Assembly: GCA_032622095.1 (NCBI GenBank)
Contig: CP136064.1
Span: forward strand, 112,706,004-112,770,003
Direction of reading: 5' to 3'
Source of the DNA: Siphonodentalium dalli
Lineage: Eukaryota > Mollusca > Scaphopoda > Gadilida > Siphonodentaliidae
Length of the DNA stretch: 64,000 nucleotides
Under the pieces are notes generated by a model. The model was not told the origin of the DNA and ran no database searches. It was given only the letters and a program-made list of their open reading frames with translations. Positions 35,090 through 50,000 of the stretch are shown piece by piece. Position 1 is the first letter of the stretch. Every line of letters starts with the position of its first letter. The position numbers were made by a program, and so were the translations under genes.

Positions 35090-38000
35090 TGGTCTGTAAC
35101 TTGGACATTTCTCAACCGATTTCCAAAATTCTTTCAGGAGAATCATTAGTACGTCCTATAGATACACGACAGTAAAAGTAGTTGAAATCATCGAAAAAAA
35201 AAAATTCGAAAATTTTGCCCCCACCCAAACCCCAAAAATATAAGTCCGTTCCTGTTCAAAACTTATTTTCATAGAAAGTTGCTAACAACTAACTGCATAT
35301 GAGCCCTCGTATCTGGCTACCTTGAACGTTATAGGCGGACACAGGATATGAAATAAATCGAATTTTGCGAATCATGGGCGACAACTCTGTAGGGAAAGCT
35401 CGGACATAAATTGTAATGCATGGACCCAATAGGGCATACTGAGTTGTGCATACGGTCCAAATTTCAAGTTGCTTCTATTCATACTTTTCGAGATACTGCA
35501 ACCCCCAGTTTTACACATAAAGGGAGATAACTCTGCAACGCAAGTTAGGACAAAATCCTATATAGACCGATGCACTACAACTATCATTGGGCTATAAACA
35601 TACCAAAATCCAGCGCTCTATCTCTCTTACTTCCTGAGATATAAGGGTTATAAAATTGCTTAGTATAATAATAAATAATATTGGAAAAAAATAATAAATT
35701 GAATAACAATATACTTCCATATTAAAATATGGAAGTATAATAAGGGAATCGCGCGGAATTGATTGGAATGTCGATTGTATGGTTCATTGACATTTCTGTG
35801 TTCAGTTGGAATGTTCTGGTATGACCCCCACCCATGCCTCGAAATTTGGTAATGCGGGTAGAAAAATCGCCATATCTTGGCCAATTTTCAAGATTTCGAG
35901 CTAATTTTTGCGTCATTGTGTTCGTATTTGATGTCCCTATAATATTTAGTTGGGTTTTGGTAAGGTATTGTGGCGATATTCTACTATGTAGGCCAATATG
36001 TATGTTGTTCAGTGCATACTTTTTGAATATCGTTGGCCTCCATCGACATACTACGGAAAGTGGGTAATTGTTTAGAAGTACTGAAAATTCCCCACCGAAT
36101 GACACCAAACACGTGACGATTGGTTGATGGAAATTAAATTCATAGTGCATCTTCTGTAAACTTGAAAAAAATGAAGGGGCCACAATTTCCACATTTCTCA
36201 ATCGATTTACAAAATTCTTTCACGAGTAGCATTAGTACGTCGTATAGATACTTCATAACATTTTTGGTTCAAATCGGAGACAAAAAAAATATGACAATTT
36301 TTGCCCCCTCCCTAATACGGACCAATGTTTTTGGATCTTGGTCAAAATTGCACCATTTCGTCTTCTTTCTATGGATAACACGCTCACATAAACCAAATAC
36401 AATTCACGTGCGTTGTCTAGGAGGAGTTTTGTCCACAAGCACTTTCTCCTAAATCGATGTATGAATACAATTTTCGATGGTCTGTAACTTGGACATTTCT
36501 CAACCGATTTCCAAAATTCTTTCAGGAGAATCATTAGTACGTCCTATAGATACACGACAGTAAAAGTAGTTGAAATCATCGAAAAAAAAAAATTCGAAAA
36601 ATTTGCCCCCACCCAAACCCCAAAAATATAAGTCCGTTCCTGTTCAAAACTTATTTTCATAGAAAGTTGCTAACAACTAACTGCATATGAGCCCTCGTAT
36701 CTGGCTACCTTGAACGTTATAGGCGGACACAGGATATGAAATAAATCGAATTTTGCGAATCATGGGCGACAACTCTGTAGGGAAAGCTCGGACATAAATT
36801 GTAATGCATGGACCCAATAGGGCATACTGAGTTGTGCATACGGTCCAAATTTCAAGTTGCTTCTATTCATACTTTTCGAGATACTGCAACCCCCAGTTTT
36901 ACACATAAAGGGAGATAACTCTGCAAAGCAAGTTAGGACAAAATCCTATATAGACCGATGCACTACAACTATCATTGGGCTATAAACATACCAAAATCCA
37001 GCGCTCTATCTCTCTTACTTCCTGAGATATAAGGGTTATAAAATTGCTTAGTATAATAATAAATAATATTGGAAAAAAATAATAAATTGAATAACAATAT
37101 ACTTCCATATTAAAATATGGAAGTATAATAAGGGAATCGCGCGGAATTGATTGGAATGTCGATTGTATGGTTCATTGACATTTCTGTGTTCAGTTGGAAT
37201 GTTCTGGTATGACCCCCACCCATGCCTCGAAATTTGGTAATGCGGGTAGAAAAATCGCCATATCTTGGCCAATTTTCAAGATTTCGAGCTAATTTTTGCG
37301 TCATTGTGTTCGTATTTGATGTCCCTATAATATTTAGTTGGGTTTTGGTAAGGTATTGTGGCGATATTCTACTATGTAGGCCAATATGTATGTTGTTCAG
37401 TGCATACTTTTTGAATATCGTTGGCCTCCATCGACATACTACGGAAAGTGGGTAATTGTTTAGAAGTACTGAAAATTCCCCACCGAATGACACCAAACAC
37501 GTGACGATTGGTTGATGGAAATTAAATTCATAGTGCATCTTCTGTAAACTTGAAAAAAATGAAGGGGCCACAATTTCCACATTTCTCAATCGATTTACAA
37601 AATTCTTTCACGAGTAGCATTAGTACGTCGTATAGATACTTCATAACATTTTTGGTTCAAATCGGAGACAAAAAAAATATGACAATTTTTGCCCCCTCCC
37701 TAATACGGACCAATGTTTTTGGATCTTGGTCAAAATTGCACCATTTCGTCTTCTTTCTATGGATAACACGCTCACATAAACCAAATACAATTCACGTGCG
37801 TTGTCTAGGAGGAGTTTTGTCCACAAGCACTTTCTCCTAAATCGATGTATGAATACAATTTTCGATGGTCTGTAACTTGGACATTTCTCAACCGATTTCC
37901 AAAATTCTTTCAGGAGAATCATTAGTACGTCCTATAGATACACGACAGTAAAAGTAGTTGAAATCATCGAAAAAAAAAAATTCGAAAATTTTGCCCCCAC

Positions 38001-41000
38001 CCAAACCCCAAAAATATAAGTCCGTTCCTGTTCAAAACTTATTTTCATAGAAAGTTGCTAACAACTAACTGCATATGAGCCCTCGTATCTGGCTACCTTG
38101 AACGTTATAGGCGGACACAGGATATGAAATAAATCGAATTTTGCGAATCATGGGCGACAACTCTGTAGGGAAAGCTCGGACATAAATTGTAATGCATGGA
38201 CCCAATAGGGCATACTGAGTTGTGCATACGGTCCAAATTTCAAGTTGCTTCTATTCATACTTTTCGAGATACTGCAACCCCCAGTTTTACACATAAAGGG
38301 AGATAACTCTGCAAAGCAAGTTAGGACAAAATCCTATATAGACCGATGCACTACAACTATCATTGGGCTATAAACATACCAAAATCCAGCGCTCTATCTC
38401 TCTTACTTCCTGAGATATAAGGGTTATAAAATTGCCTAGTATAATAATAAATAATATTGGAAAAAAATAATAAATTGAATAACAATATACTTCCATATTA
38501 AAATATGGAAGTATAATAAGGGAATCGCGCGGAATTGATTGGAATGTCGATTGTATGGTTCATTGACATTTCTGTGTTCAGTTGGAATGTTCTGGTATGA
38601 CCCCCACCCATGCCTCGAAATTTGGTAATGCGGGTAGAAAAATCGCCATATCTTGGCCAATTTTCAAGATTTCGAGCTAATTTTTGCGTCATTGTGTTCG
38701 TATTTGATGTCCCTATAATATTTAGTTGGGTTTTGGTAAGGTATTGTGGCGATATTCTACTATGTAGGCCAATATGTATGTTGTTCAGTGCATACTTTTT
38801 GAATATCGTTGGCCTCCATCGACATACTACGGAAAGTGGGTAATTGTTTAGAAGTACTGAAAATTCCCCACCGAATGACACCAAACACGTGACGATTGGT
38901 TGATGGAAATTAAATTCATAGTGCATCTTCTGTAAACTTGAAAAAAATGAAGGGGCCACAATTTCCACATTTCTCAATCGATTTACAAAATTCTTTCACG
39001 AGTAGCATTAGTACGTCGTATAGATACTTCATAACATTTTTGGTTCAAATCGGAGACAAAAAAAATATGACAATTTTTGCCCCCTCCCTAATACGGACCA
39101 ATGTTTTTGGATCTTGGTCAAAATTGCACCATTTCGTCTTCTTTCTATGGATAACACGCTCACATAAACCAAATACAATTCACGTGCGTTGTCTAGGAGG
39201 AGTTTTGTCCACAAGCACTTTCTCCTAAATCGATGTATGAATACAATTTTCGATGGTCTGTAACTTGGACATTTCTCAACCGATTTCCAAAATTCTTTCA
39301 GGAGAATCATTAGTACGTCCTATAGATACACGACAGTAAAAGTAGTTGAAATCATCGAAAAAAAAAAATTCGAAAATTTTGCCCCCACCCAAACCCCAAA
39401 AATATAAGTCCGTTCCTGTTCAAAACTTATTTTCATAGAAAGTTGCTAACAACTAACTGCACATGAGCCCTCGTATCTGGCTACCTTGAACGTTATAGGC
39501 GGACACAGGATATGAAATAAATCGAATTTTGCGAATCATGGGCGACAACTCTGTAGGGAAAGCTCGGACATAAATTGTAATGCATGGACCCAATAGGGCA
39601 TACTGAGTTGTGCATACGGTCCAAATTTCAAGTTGCTTCTATTCATACTTTTCGAGATACTGCAACCCCCAGTTTTACACATAAAGGGAGATAACTCTGC
39701 AAAGCAAGTTAGGACAAAATCCTATATAGACCGATGCACTACAACTATCATTGGGCTATAAACATACCAAAATCCAGCGCTCTATCTCTCTTACTTCCTG
39801 AGATATAAGGGTTATAAAATTGCTTAGTATAATAATAAATAATATTGGAAAAAAATAATAAATTGAATAACAATATACTTCCATATTAAAATATGGAAGT
39901 ATAATAAGGGAATCGCGCGGAATTGATTGGAATGTCGATTGTATGGTTCATTGACATTTCTGTGTTCAGTTGGAATGTTCTGGTATGACCCCCACCCATG
40001 CCTCGAAATTTGGTAATGCGGGTAGAAAAATCGCCATATCTTGGCCAATTTTCAAGATTTCGAGCTAATTTTTGCGTCATTGTGTTCGTATTTGATGTCC
40101 CTATAATATTTAGTTGGGTTTTGGTAAGGTATTGTGGCGATATTCTACTATGTAGGCCAATATGTATGTTGTTCAGTGCATACTTTTTGAATATCGTTGG
40201 CCTCCATCGACATACTACGGAAAGTGGGTAATTGTTTAGAAGTACTGAAAATTCCCCACCGAATGACACCAAACACGTGACGATTGGTTGATGGAAATTA
40301 AATTCATAGTGCATCTTCTGTAAACTTGAAAAAAATGAAGGGGCCACAATTTCCACATTTCTCAATCGATTTACAAAATTCTTTCACGAGTAGCATTAGT
40401 ACGTCGTATAGATACTTCATAACATTTTTGGTTCAAATCGGAGACAAAAAAAATATGACAATTTTTGCCCCCTCCCTAATACGGACCAATGTTTTTGGAT
40501 CTTGGTCAAAATTGCACCATTTCGTCTTCTTTCTATGGATAACACGCTCACATAAACCAAATACAATTCACGTGCGTTGTCTAGGAGGAGTTTTGTCCAC
40601 AAGCACTTTCTCCTAAATCGATGTATGAATACAATTTTCGATGGTCTGTAACTTGGACATTTCTCAACCGATTTCCAAAATTCTTTCAGGAGAATCATTA
40701 GTACGTCCTATAGATACACGACAGTAAAAGTAGTTGAAATCATCGAAAAAAAAAAATTCGAAAATTTTGCCCCCACCCAAACCCCAAAAATATAAGTCCG
40801 TTCCTGTTCAAAACTTATTTTCATAGAAAGTTGCTAACAACTAACTGCATATGAGCCCTCGTATCTGGCTACCTTGAACGTTATAGGCGGACACAGGATA
40901 TGAAATAAATCGAATTTTGCGAATCATGGGCGACAACTCTGTAGGGAAAGCTCGGACATAAATTGTAATGCATGGACCCAATAGGGCATACTGAGTTGTG

Positions 41001-44000
41001 CATACGGTCCAAATTTCAAGTTGCTTCTATTCATACTTTTCGAGATACTGCAACCCCCAGTTTTACACATAAAGGGAGATAACTCTGCAAAGCAAGTTAG
41101 GACAAAATCCTATATAGACCGATGCACTACAACTATCATTGGGCTATAAACATACCAAAATCCAGCGCTCTATCTCTCTTACTTCCTGAGATATAAGGGT
41201 TATAAAATTGCTTAGTATAATAATAAATAATATTGGAAAAAAATAATAAATTGAATAACAATATACTTCCATATTAAAATATGGAAGTATAATAAGGGAA
41301 TCGCGCGGAATTGATTGGAATGTCGATTGTATGGTTCATTGACATTTCTGTGTTCAGTTGGAATGTTCTGGTATGACCCCCACCCATGCCTCGAAATTTG
41401 GTAATGCGGGTAGAAAAATCGCCATATCTTGGCCAATTTTCAAGATTTCGAGCTAATTTTTGCGTCATTGTGTTCGTATTTGATGTCCCTATAATATTTA
41501 GTTGGGTTTTGGTAAGGTATTGTGGCGATATTCTACTATGTAGGCCAATATGTATGTTGTTCAGTGCATACTTTTTGAATATCGTTGGCCTCCATCGACA
41601 TACTACGGAAAGTGGGTAATTGTTTAGAAGTACTGAAAATTCCCCACCGAATGACACCAAACACGTGACGATTGGTTGATGGAAATTAAATTCATAGTGC
41701 ATCTTCTGTAAACTTGAAAAAAATGAAGGGGCCACAATTTCCACATTTCTCAATCGATTTACAAAATTCTTTCACGAGTAGCATTAGTACGTCGTATAGA
41801 TACTTCATAACATTTTTGGTTCAAATCGGAGACAAAAAAAATATGACAATTTTTGCCCCCTCCCTAATACGGACCAATGTTTTTGGATCTTGGTCAAAAT
41901 TGCACCATTTCGTCTTCTTTCTATGGATAACACGCTCACATAAACCAAATACAATTCACGTGCGTTGTCTAGGAGGAGTTTTGTCCACAAGCACTTTCTC
42001 CTAAATCGATGTATGAATACAATTTTCGATGGTCTGTAACTTGGACATTTCTCAACCGATTTCCAAAATTCTTTCAGGAGAATCATTAGTACGTCCTATA
42101 GATACACGACAGTAAAAGTAGTTGAAATCATCGAAAAAAAAAAATTCGAAAATTTTGCCCCCACCCAAACCCCAAAAATATAAGTCCGTTCCTGTTCAAA
42201 ACTTATTTTCATAGAAAGTTGCTAACAACTAACTGCATATGAGCCCTCGTATCTGGCTACCTTGAACGTTATAGGCGGACACAGGATATGAAATAAATCG
42301 AATTTTGCGAATCATGGGCGACAACTCTGTAGGGAAAGCTCGGACATAAATTGTAATGCATGGACCCAATAGGGCATACTGAGTTGTGCATACGGTCCAA
42401 ATTTCAAGTTGCTTCTATTCATACTTTTCGAGATACTGCAACCCCCAGTTTTACACATAAAGGGAGATAACTCTGCAAAGCAAGTTAGGACAAAATCCTA
42501 TATAGACCGATGCACTACAACTATCATTGGGCTATAAACATACCAAAATCCAGCGCTCTATCTCTCTTACTTCCTGAGATATAAGGGTTATAAAATTGCT
42601 TAGTATAATAATAAATAATATTGGAAAAAAATAATAAATTGAATAACAATATACTTCCATATTAAAATATGGAAGTATAATAAGGGAATCGCGCGGAATT
42701 GATTGGAATGTCGATTGTATGGTTCATTGACATTTCTGTGTTCAGTTGGAATGTTCTGGTATGACCCCCACCCATGTCTCGAAATTTGGTAATGCGGGTA
42801 GAAAAATCGCCATATCTTGGCCAATTTTCAAGATTTCGAGCTAATTTTTGCGTCATTGTGTTCGTATTTGATGTCCCTATAATATTTAGTTGGGTTTTGG
42901 TAAGGTATTGTGGCGATATTCTACTATGTAGGCCAATATGTATGTTGTTCAGTGCATACTTTTTGAATATCGTTGGCCTCCATCGACATACTACGGAAAG
43001 TGGGTAATTGTTTAGAAGTACTGAAAATTCCCCACCGAATGACACCAAACACGTGACGATTGGTTGATGGAAATTAAATTCATAGTGCATCTTCTGTAAA
43101 CTTGAAAAAAATGAAGGGGCCACAATTTCCACATTTCTCAATCGATTTACAAAATTCTTTCACGAGTAGCATTAGTACGTCGTATAGATACTTCATAACA
43201 TTTTTGGTTCAAATCGGAGACAAAAAAAATATGACAATTTTTGCCCCCCTCCCTAATACGGACCAATGTTTTTGGATCTTGGTCAAAATTGCACCATTTC
43301 GTCTTCTTTCTATGGATAACACGCTCACATAAACCAAATACAATTCACGTGCGTTGTCTAGGAGGAGTTTTGTCCACAAGCACTTTCTCCTAAATCGATG
43401 TATGAATACAATTTTCGATGGTCTGTAACTTGGACATTTCTCAACCGATTTCCAAAATTCTTTCAGGAGAATCATTAGTACGTCCTATAGATACACGACA
43501 GTAAAAGTAGTTGAAATCATCGAAAAAAAAAAATTCGAAAATTTTGCCCCCACCCAAACCCCAAAAATATAAGTCCGTTCCTGTTCAAAACTTATTTTCA
43601 TAGAAAGTTGCTAACATCTAACTGCATATGAGCCCTCGTATCTGGCTACCTTGAACGTTATAGGCGGACACAGGATATGAAATAAATCGAATTTTGCGAA
43701 TCATGGGCGACAACTCTGTAGGGAAAGCTCGGACATAAATTGTAATGGATGGACCCAATAGGGCATACTGAGTTGTGCATACGGTCCAAATTTCAAGTTG
43801 CTTCTATTCATACTTTTCGAGATACTGCAACCCCCAGTTTTACACATAAAGGGAGATAACTCTGCAAAGCAAGTTAGGACAAAATCCTATATAGACCGAT
43901 GCACTACAACTATCATTGGGCTATAAACATACCAAAATCCAGCGCTCTATCTCTCTTACTTCCTGAGATATAAGGGTTATAAAATTGCTTAGTATAATAA

Positions 44001-47000
44001 TAAATAATATTGGAAAAAAATAATAAATTGAATAACAATATACTTCCATATTAAAATATGGAAGTATAATAAGGGAATCGCGCGGAATTGATTGGAATGT
44101 CGATTGTATGGTTCATTGACATTTCTGTGTTCAGTTGGAATGTTCTGGTATGACCCCCACCCATGCCTCGAAATTTGGTAATGCGGGTAGAAAAATCGCC
44201 ATATCTTGGCCAATTTTCAAGATTTCGAGCTAATTTTTGCGTCATTGTGTTCGTATTTGATGTCCCTATAATATTTAGTTGGGTTTTGGTAAGGTATTGT
44301 GGCGATATTCTACTATGTAGGCCAATATGTATGTTGTTCAGTGCATACTTTTTGAATATCGTTGGCCTCCATCGACATACTACGGAAAGTGGGTAATTGT
44401 TTAGAAGTACTGAAAATTCCCCACCGAATGACACCAAACACGTGACGATTGGTTGATGGAAATTAAATTCATAGTGCATCTTCTGTAAACTTGAAAAAAA
44501 TGAAGGGGCCACAATTTCCACATTTCTCAATCGATTTACAAAATTCTTTCACGAGTAGCATTAGTACGTCGTATAGATACTTCATAACATTTTTGGTTCA
44601 AATCGGAGACAAAAAAAATATGACAATTTTTGCCCCCCTCCCTAATACGGACCAATGTTTTTGGATCTTGGTCAAAATTGCACCATTTCGTCTTCTTTCT
44701 ATGGATAACACGCTCACATAAACCAAATACAATTCACGTGCGTTGTCTAGGAGGAGTTTTGTCCACAAGCACTTTCTCCTAAATCGATGTATGAATACAA
44801 TTTTCGATGGTCTGTAACTTGGACATTTCTCAACCGATTTCCAAAATTCTTTCAGGAGAATCATTAGTACGTCCTATAGATACACGACAGTAAAAGTAGT
44901 TGAAATCATCGAAAAAAAAAAAATCGAAAATTTTGCCCCCACCCAAACCCCAAAAATATAAGACCGTTCCTGTTCAAAACTTATTTTCATAGAAAGTTGC
45001 TAACAACTAACTGCATATGAGCCCTCGTATCTGGCTACCTTGAACGTTATAGGCGGACACAGGATATGAAATAAATCGAATTTTGCGAATCATGGGCGAC
45101 AACTCTGTAGGGAAAGCTCGGACATAAATTGTAATGCATGGACCCAATAGGGCATACTGAGTTGTGCATACGGTCCAAATTTCAAGTTGCTTCTATTCAT
45201 ACTTTTCGAGATACTGCAACCCCCAGTTTTACACATAAAGGGAGATAACTCTGCAAAGCAAGTTAGGACAAAATCCTATATAGACCGATGCACTACAACT
45301 ATCATTGGGCTATAAACATACCAAAATCCAGCGCTCTATCTCTCTTACTTCCTGAGATATAAGGGTTATAAAATTGCTTAGTATAATAATAAATAATATT
45401 GGAAAAAAATAATAAATTGAATAACAATATACTTCCATATTAAAATATGGAAGTATAATAAGGGAATCGCGCGGAATTGATTGGAATGTCGATTGTATGG
45501 TTCATTGACATTTCTGTGTTCAGTTGGAATGTTCTGGTATGACCCCCACCCATGCCTCGAAATTTGGTAATGCGGGTAGAAAAATCGCCATATCTTGGCC
45601 AATTTTCAAGATTTCGAGCTAATTTTTGCGTCATTGTGTTCGTATTTGATGTCCCTATAATATTTAGTTGGGTTTTGGTAAGGTATTGTGGCGATATTCT
45701 ACTATGTAGGCCAATATGTATGTTGTTCAGTGCATACTTTTTGAATATCGTTGGCCTCCATCGACATACTACGGAAAGTGGGTAATTGTTTAGAAGTACT
45801 GAAAATTCCCCACCGAATGACACCAAACACGTGACGATTGGTTGATGGAAATTAAATTCATAGTGCATCTTCTGTAAACTTGAAAAAAATGAAGGGGCCA
45901 CAATTTCCACATTTCTCAATCGATTTACAAAATTCTTTCACGAGTAGCATTAGTACGTCGTATAGATACTTCATAACATTTTTGGTTCAAATCGGAGACA
46001 AAAAAAATATGACAATTTTTGCCCCCCTCCCTAATACGGACCAATGTTTTTGGATCTTGGTCAAAATTGCACCATTTCGTCTTCTTTCTATGGATAACAC
46101 GCTCACATAAACCAAATACAATTCACGTGCGTTGTCTAGGAGGAGTTTTGTCCACAAGCACTTTCTCCTAAATCGATGTATGAATACAATTTTCGATGGT
46201 CTGTAACTTGGACATTTCTCAACCGATTTCCAAAATTCTTTCAGGAGAATCATTAGTACGTCCTATAGATACACGACAGTAAAAGTAGTTGAAATCATCG
46301 AAAAAAAAAAAATCGAAAATTTTGCCCCCACCCAAACCCCAAAAATATAAGTCCGTTCCTGTTCAAAACTTATTTTCATAGAAAGTTGCTAACAACTAAC
46401 TGCATATGAGCCCTCGTATCTGGCTACCTTGAACGTTATAGGCGGACACAGGATATGAAATAAATCGAATTTTGCGAATCATGGGCGACAACTCTGTAGG
46501 GAAAGCTCGGACATAAATTGTAATGCATGGACCCAATAGGGCATACTGAGTTGTGCATACGGTCCAAATTTCAAGTTGCTTCTATTCATACTTTTCGAGA
46601 TACTGCAACCCCCAGTTTTACACATAAAGGGAGATAACTCTGCAAAGCAAGTTAGGACAAAATCCTATATAGACCGATGCACTACAACTATCATTGGGCT
46701 ATAAACATACCAAAATCCAGCGCTCTATCTCTCTTACTTCCTGAGATATAAGGGTTATAAAATTGCTTAGTATAATAATAAATAATATTGGAAAAAAATA
46801 ATAAATTGAATAACAATATACTTCCATATTAAAATATGGAAGTATAATAAGGGAATCGCGCGGAATTGATTGGAATGTCGATTGTATGGTTCATTGACAT
46901 TTCTGTGTTCAGTTGGAATGTTCTGGTATGACCCCCACCCATGCCTCGAAATTTGGTAATGCGGGTAGAAAAATCGCCATATCTTGGCCAATTTTCAAGA

Positions 47001-50000
47001 TTTCGAGCTAATTTTTGCGTCATTGTGTTCGTATTTGATGTCCCTATAATATTTAGTTGGGTTTTGGTAAGGTATTGTGGCGATATTCTACTATGTAGGC
47101 CAATATGTATGTTGTTCAGTGCATACTTTTTGAATATCGTTGGCCTCCATCGACATACTACGGAAAGTGGGTAATTGTTTAGAAGTACTGAAAATTCCCC
47201 ACCGAATGACACCAAACACGTGACGATTGGTTGATGGAAATTAAATTCATAGTGCATCTTCTGTAAACTTGAAAAAAATGAAGGGGCCACAATTTCCACA
47301 TTTCTCAATCGATTTACAAAATTCTTTCACGAGTAGCATTAGTACGTCGTATAGATACTTCATAACATTTTTGGTTCAAATCGGAGACAAAAAAAATATG
47401 ACAATTTTTGCCCCCCTCCCTAATACGGACCAATGTTTTTGGATCTTGGTCAAAATTGCACCATTTCGTCTTCTTTCTATGGATAACACGCTCACATAAA
47501 CCAAATACAATTCACGTGCGTTGTCTAGGAGGAGTTTTGTCCACAAGCACTTTCTCCTAAATCGATGTATGAATACAATTTTCGATGGTCTGTAACTTGG
47601 ACATTTCTCAACCGATTTCCAAAATTCTTTCAGGAGAATCATTAGTACGTCCTATAGATACACGACAGTAAAAGTAGTTGAAATCATCGAAAAAAAAAAA
47701 TTCGAAAATTTTGCCCCCACCCAAACCCCAAAAATATAAGTCCGTTCCTGTTCAAAACTTATTTTCATAGAAAGTTGCTAACAACTAACTGCATATGAGC
47801 CCTCGTATCTGGCTACCTTGAACGTTATAGGCGGACACAGGATATGAAATAAATCGAATTTTGCGAATCGTGGGCGACAACTCTGTAGGGAAAGCTCGGA
47901 CATAAATTGTAATGCATGGACCCAATAGGGCATACTGAGTTGTGCATACGGTCCAAATTTCAAGTTGCTTCTATTCATACTTTTCGAGATACTGCAACCC
48001 CCAGTTTTACACATAAAGGGAGATAACTCTGCAAAGCAAGTTAGGACAAAATCCTATATAGACCGATGCACTACAACTATCATTGGGCTATAAACATACC
48101 AAAATCCAGCGCTCTATCTCTCTTACTTCCTGAGATATAAGGGTTATAAAATTGCTTAGTATAATAATAAATAATATTGGAAAAAAATAATAAATTGAAT
48201 AACAATATACTTCCATATTAAAATATGGAAGTATAATAAGGGAATCGCGCGGAATTGATTGGAATGTCGATTGTATGGTTCATTGACATTTCTGTGTTCA
48301 GTTGGAATGTTCTGGTATGACCCCCACCCATGCCTCGAAATTTGGTAATGCGGGTAGAAAAATCGCCATATCTTGGCCAATTTTCAAGATTTCGAGCTAA
48401 TTTTTGCGTCATTGTGTTCGTATTTGATGTCCCTATAATATTTAGTTGGGTTTTGGTAAGGTATTGTGGCGATATTCTACTATGTAGGCCAATATGTATG
48501 TTGTTCAGTGCATACTTTTTGAATATCGTTGGCCTCCATCGACATACTACGGAAAGTGGGTAATTGTTTAGAAGTACTGAAAATTCCCCACCGAATGACA
48601 CCAAACACGTGACGATTGGTTGATGGAAATTAAATTCATAGTGCATCTTCTGTAAACTTGAAAAAAATGAAGGGGCCACAATTTCCACATTTCTCAATCG
48701 ATTTACAAAATTCTTTCACGAGTAGCATTAGTACGTCGTATAGATACTTCATAACATTTTTGGTTCAAATCGGAGACAAAAAAAATATGACAATTTTTGC
48801 CCCCCTCCCTAATACGGACCAATGTTTTTGGATCTTGGTCAAAATTGCACCATTTCGTCTTCTTTCTATGGATAACACGCTCACATAAACCAAATACAAT
48901 TCACGTGCGTTGTCTAGGAGGAGTTTTGTCCACAAGCACTTTCTCCTAAATCGATGTATGAATACAATTTTCGATGGTCTGTAACTTGGACATTTCTCAA
49001 CCGATTTCCAAAATTCTTTCAGGAGAATCATTAGTACGTCCTATAGATACACGACAGTAAAAGTAGTTGAAATCATCGAAAAAAAAAAAATCGAAAATTT
49101 TGCCCCCACCCAAACCCCAAAAATATAAGACCGTTCCTGTTCAAAACTTATTTTCATAGAAAGTTGCTAACAACTAACTGCATATGAGCCCTCGTATCTG
49201 GCTACCTTGAACGTTATAGGCGGACACAGGATATGAAATAAATCGAATTTTGCGAATCATGGGCGACAACTCTGTAGGGAAAGCTCGGACATAAATTGTA
49301 ATGCATGGACCCAATAGGGCATACTGAGTTGTGCATACGGTCCAAATTTCAAGTTGCTTCTATTCATACTTTTCGAGATACTGCAACCCCCAGTTTTACA
49401 CATAAAGGGAGATAACTCTGCAAAGCAAGTTAGGACAAAATCCTATATAGACCGATGCACTACAACTATCATTGGGCTATAAACATACCAAAATCCAGCG
49501 CTCTATCTCTCTTACTTCCTGAGATATAAGGGTTATAAAATTGCTTAGTATAATAATAAATAATATTGGAAAAAAATAATAAATTGAATAACAATATACT
49601 TCCATATTAAAATATGGAAGTATAATAAGGGAATCGCGCGGAATTGATTGGAATGTCGATTGTATGGTTCATTGACATTTCTGTGTTCAGTTGGAATGTT
49701 CTGGTATGACCCCCACCCATGCCTCGAAATTTGGTAATGCGGGTAGAAAAATCGCCATATCTTGGCCAATTTTCAAGATTTCGAGCTAATTTTTGCGTCA
49801 TTGTGTTCGTATTTGATGTCCCTATAATATTTAGTTGGGTTTTGGTAAGGTATTGTGGCGATATTCTACTATGTAGGCCAATATGTATGTTGTTCAGTGC
49901 ATACTTTTTGAATATCGTTGGCCTCCATCGACATACTACGGAAAGTGGGTAATTGTTTAGAAGTACTGAAAATTCCCCACCGAATGACACCAAACACGTG

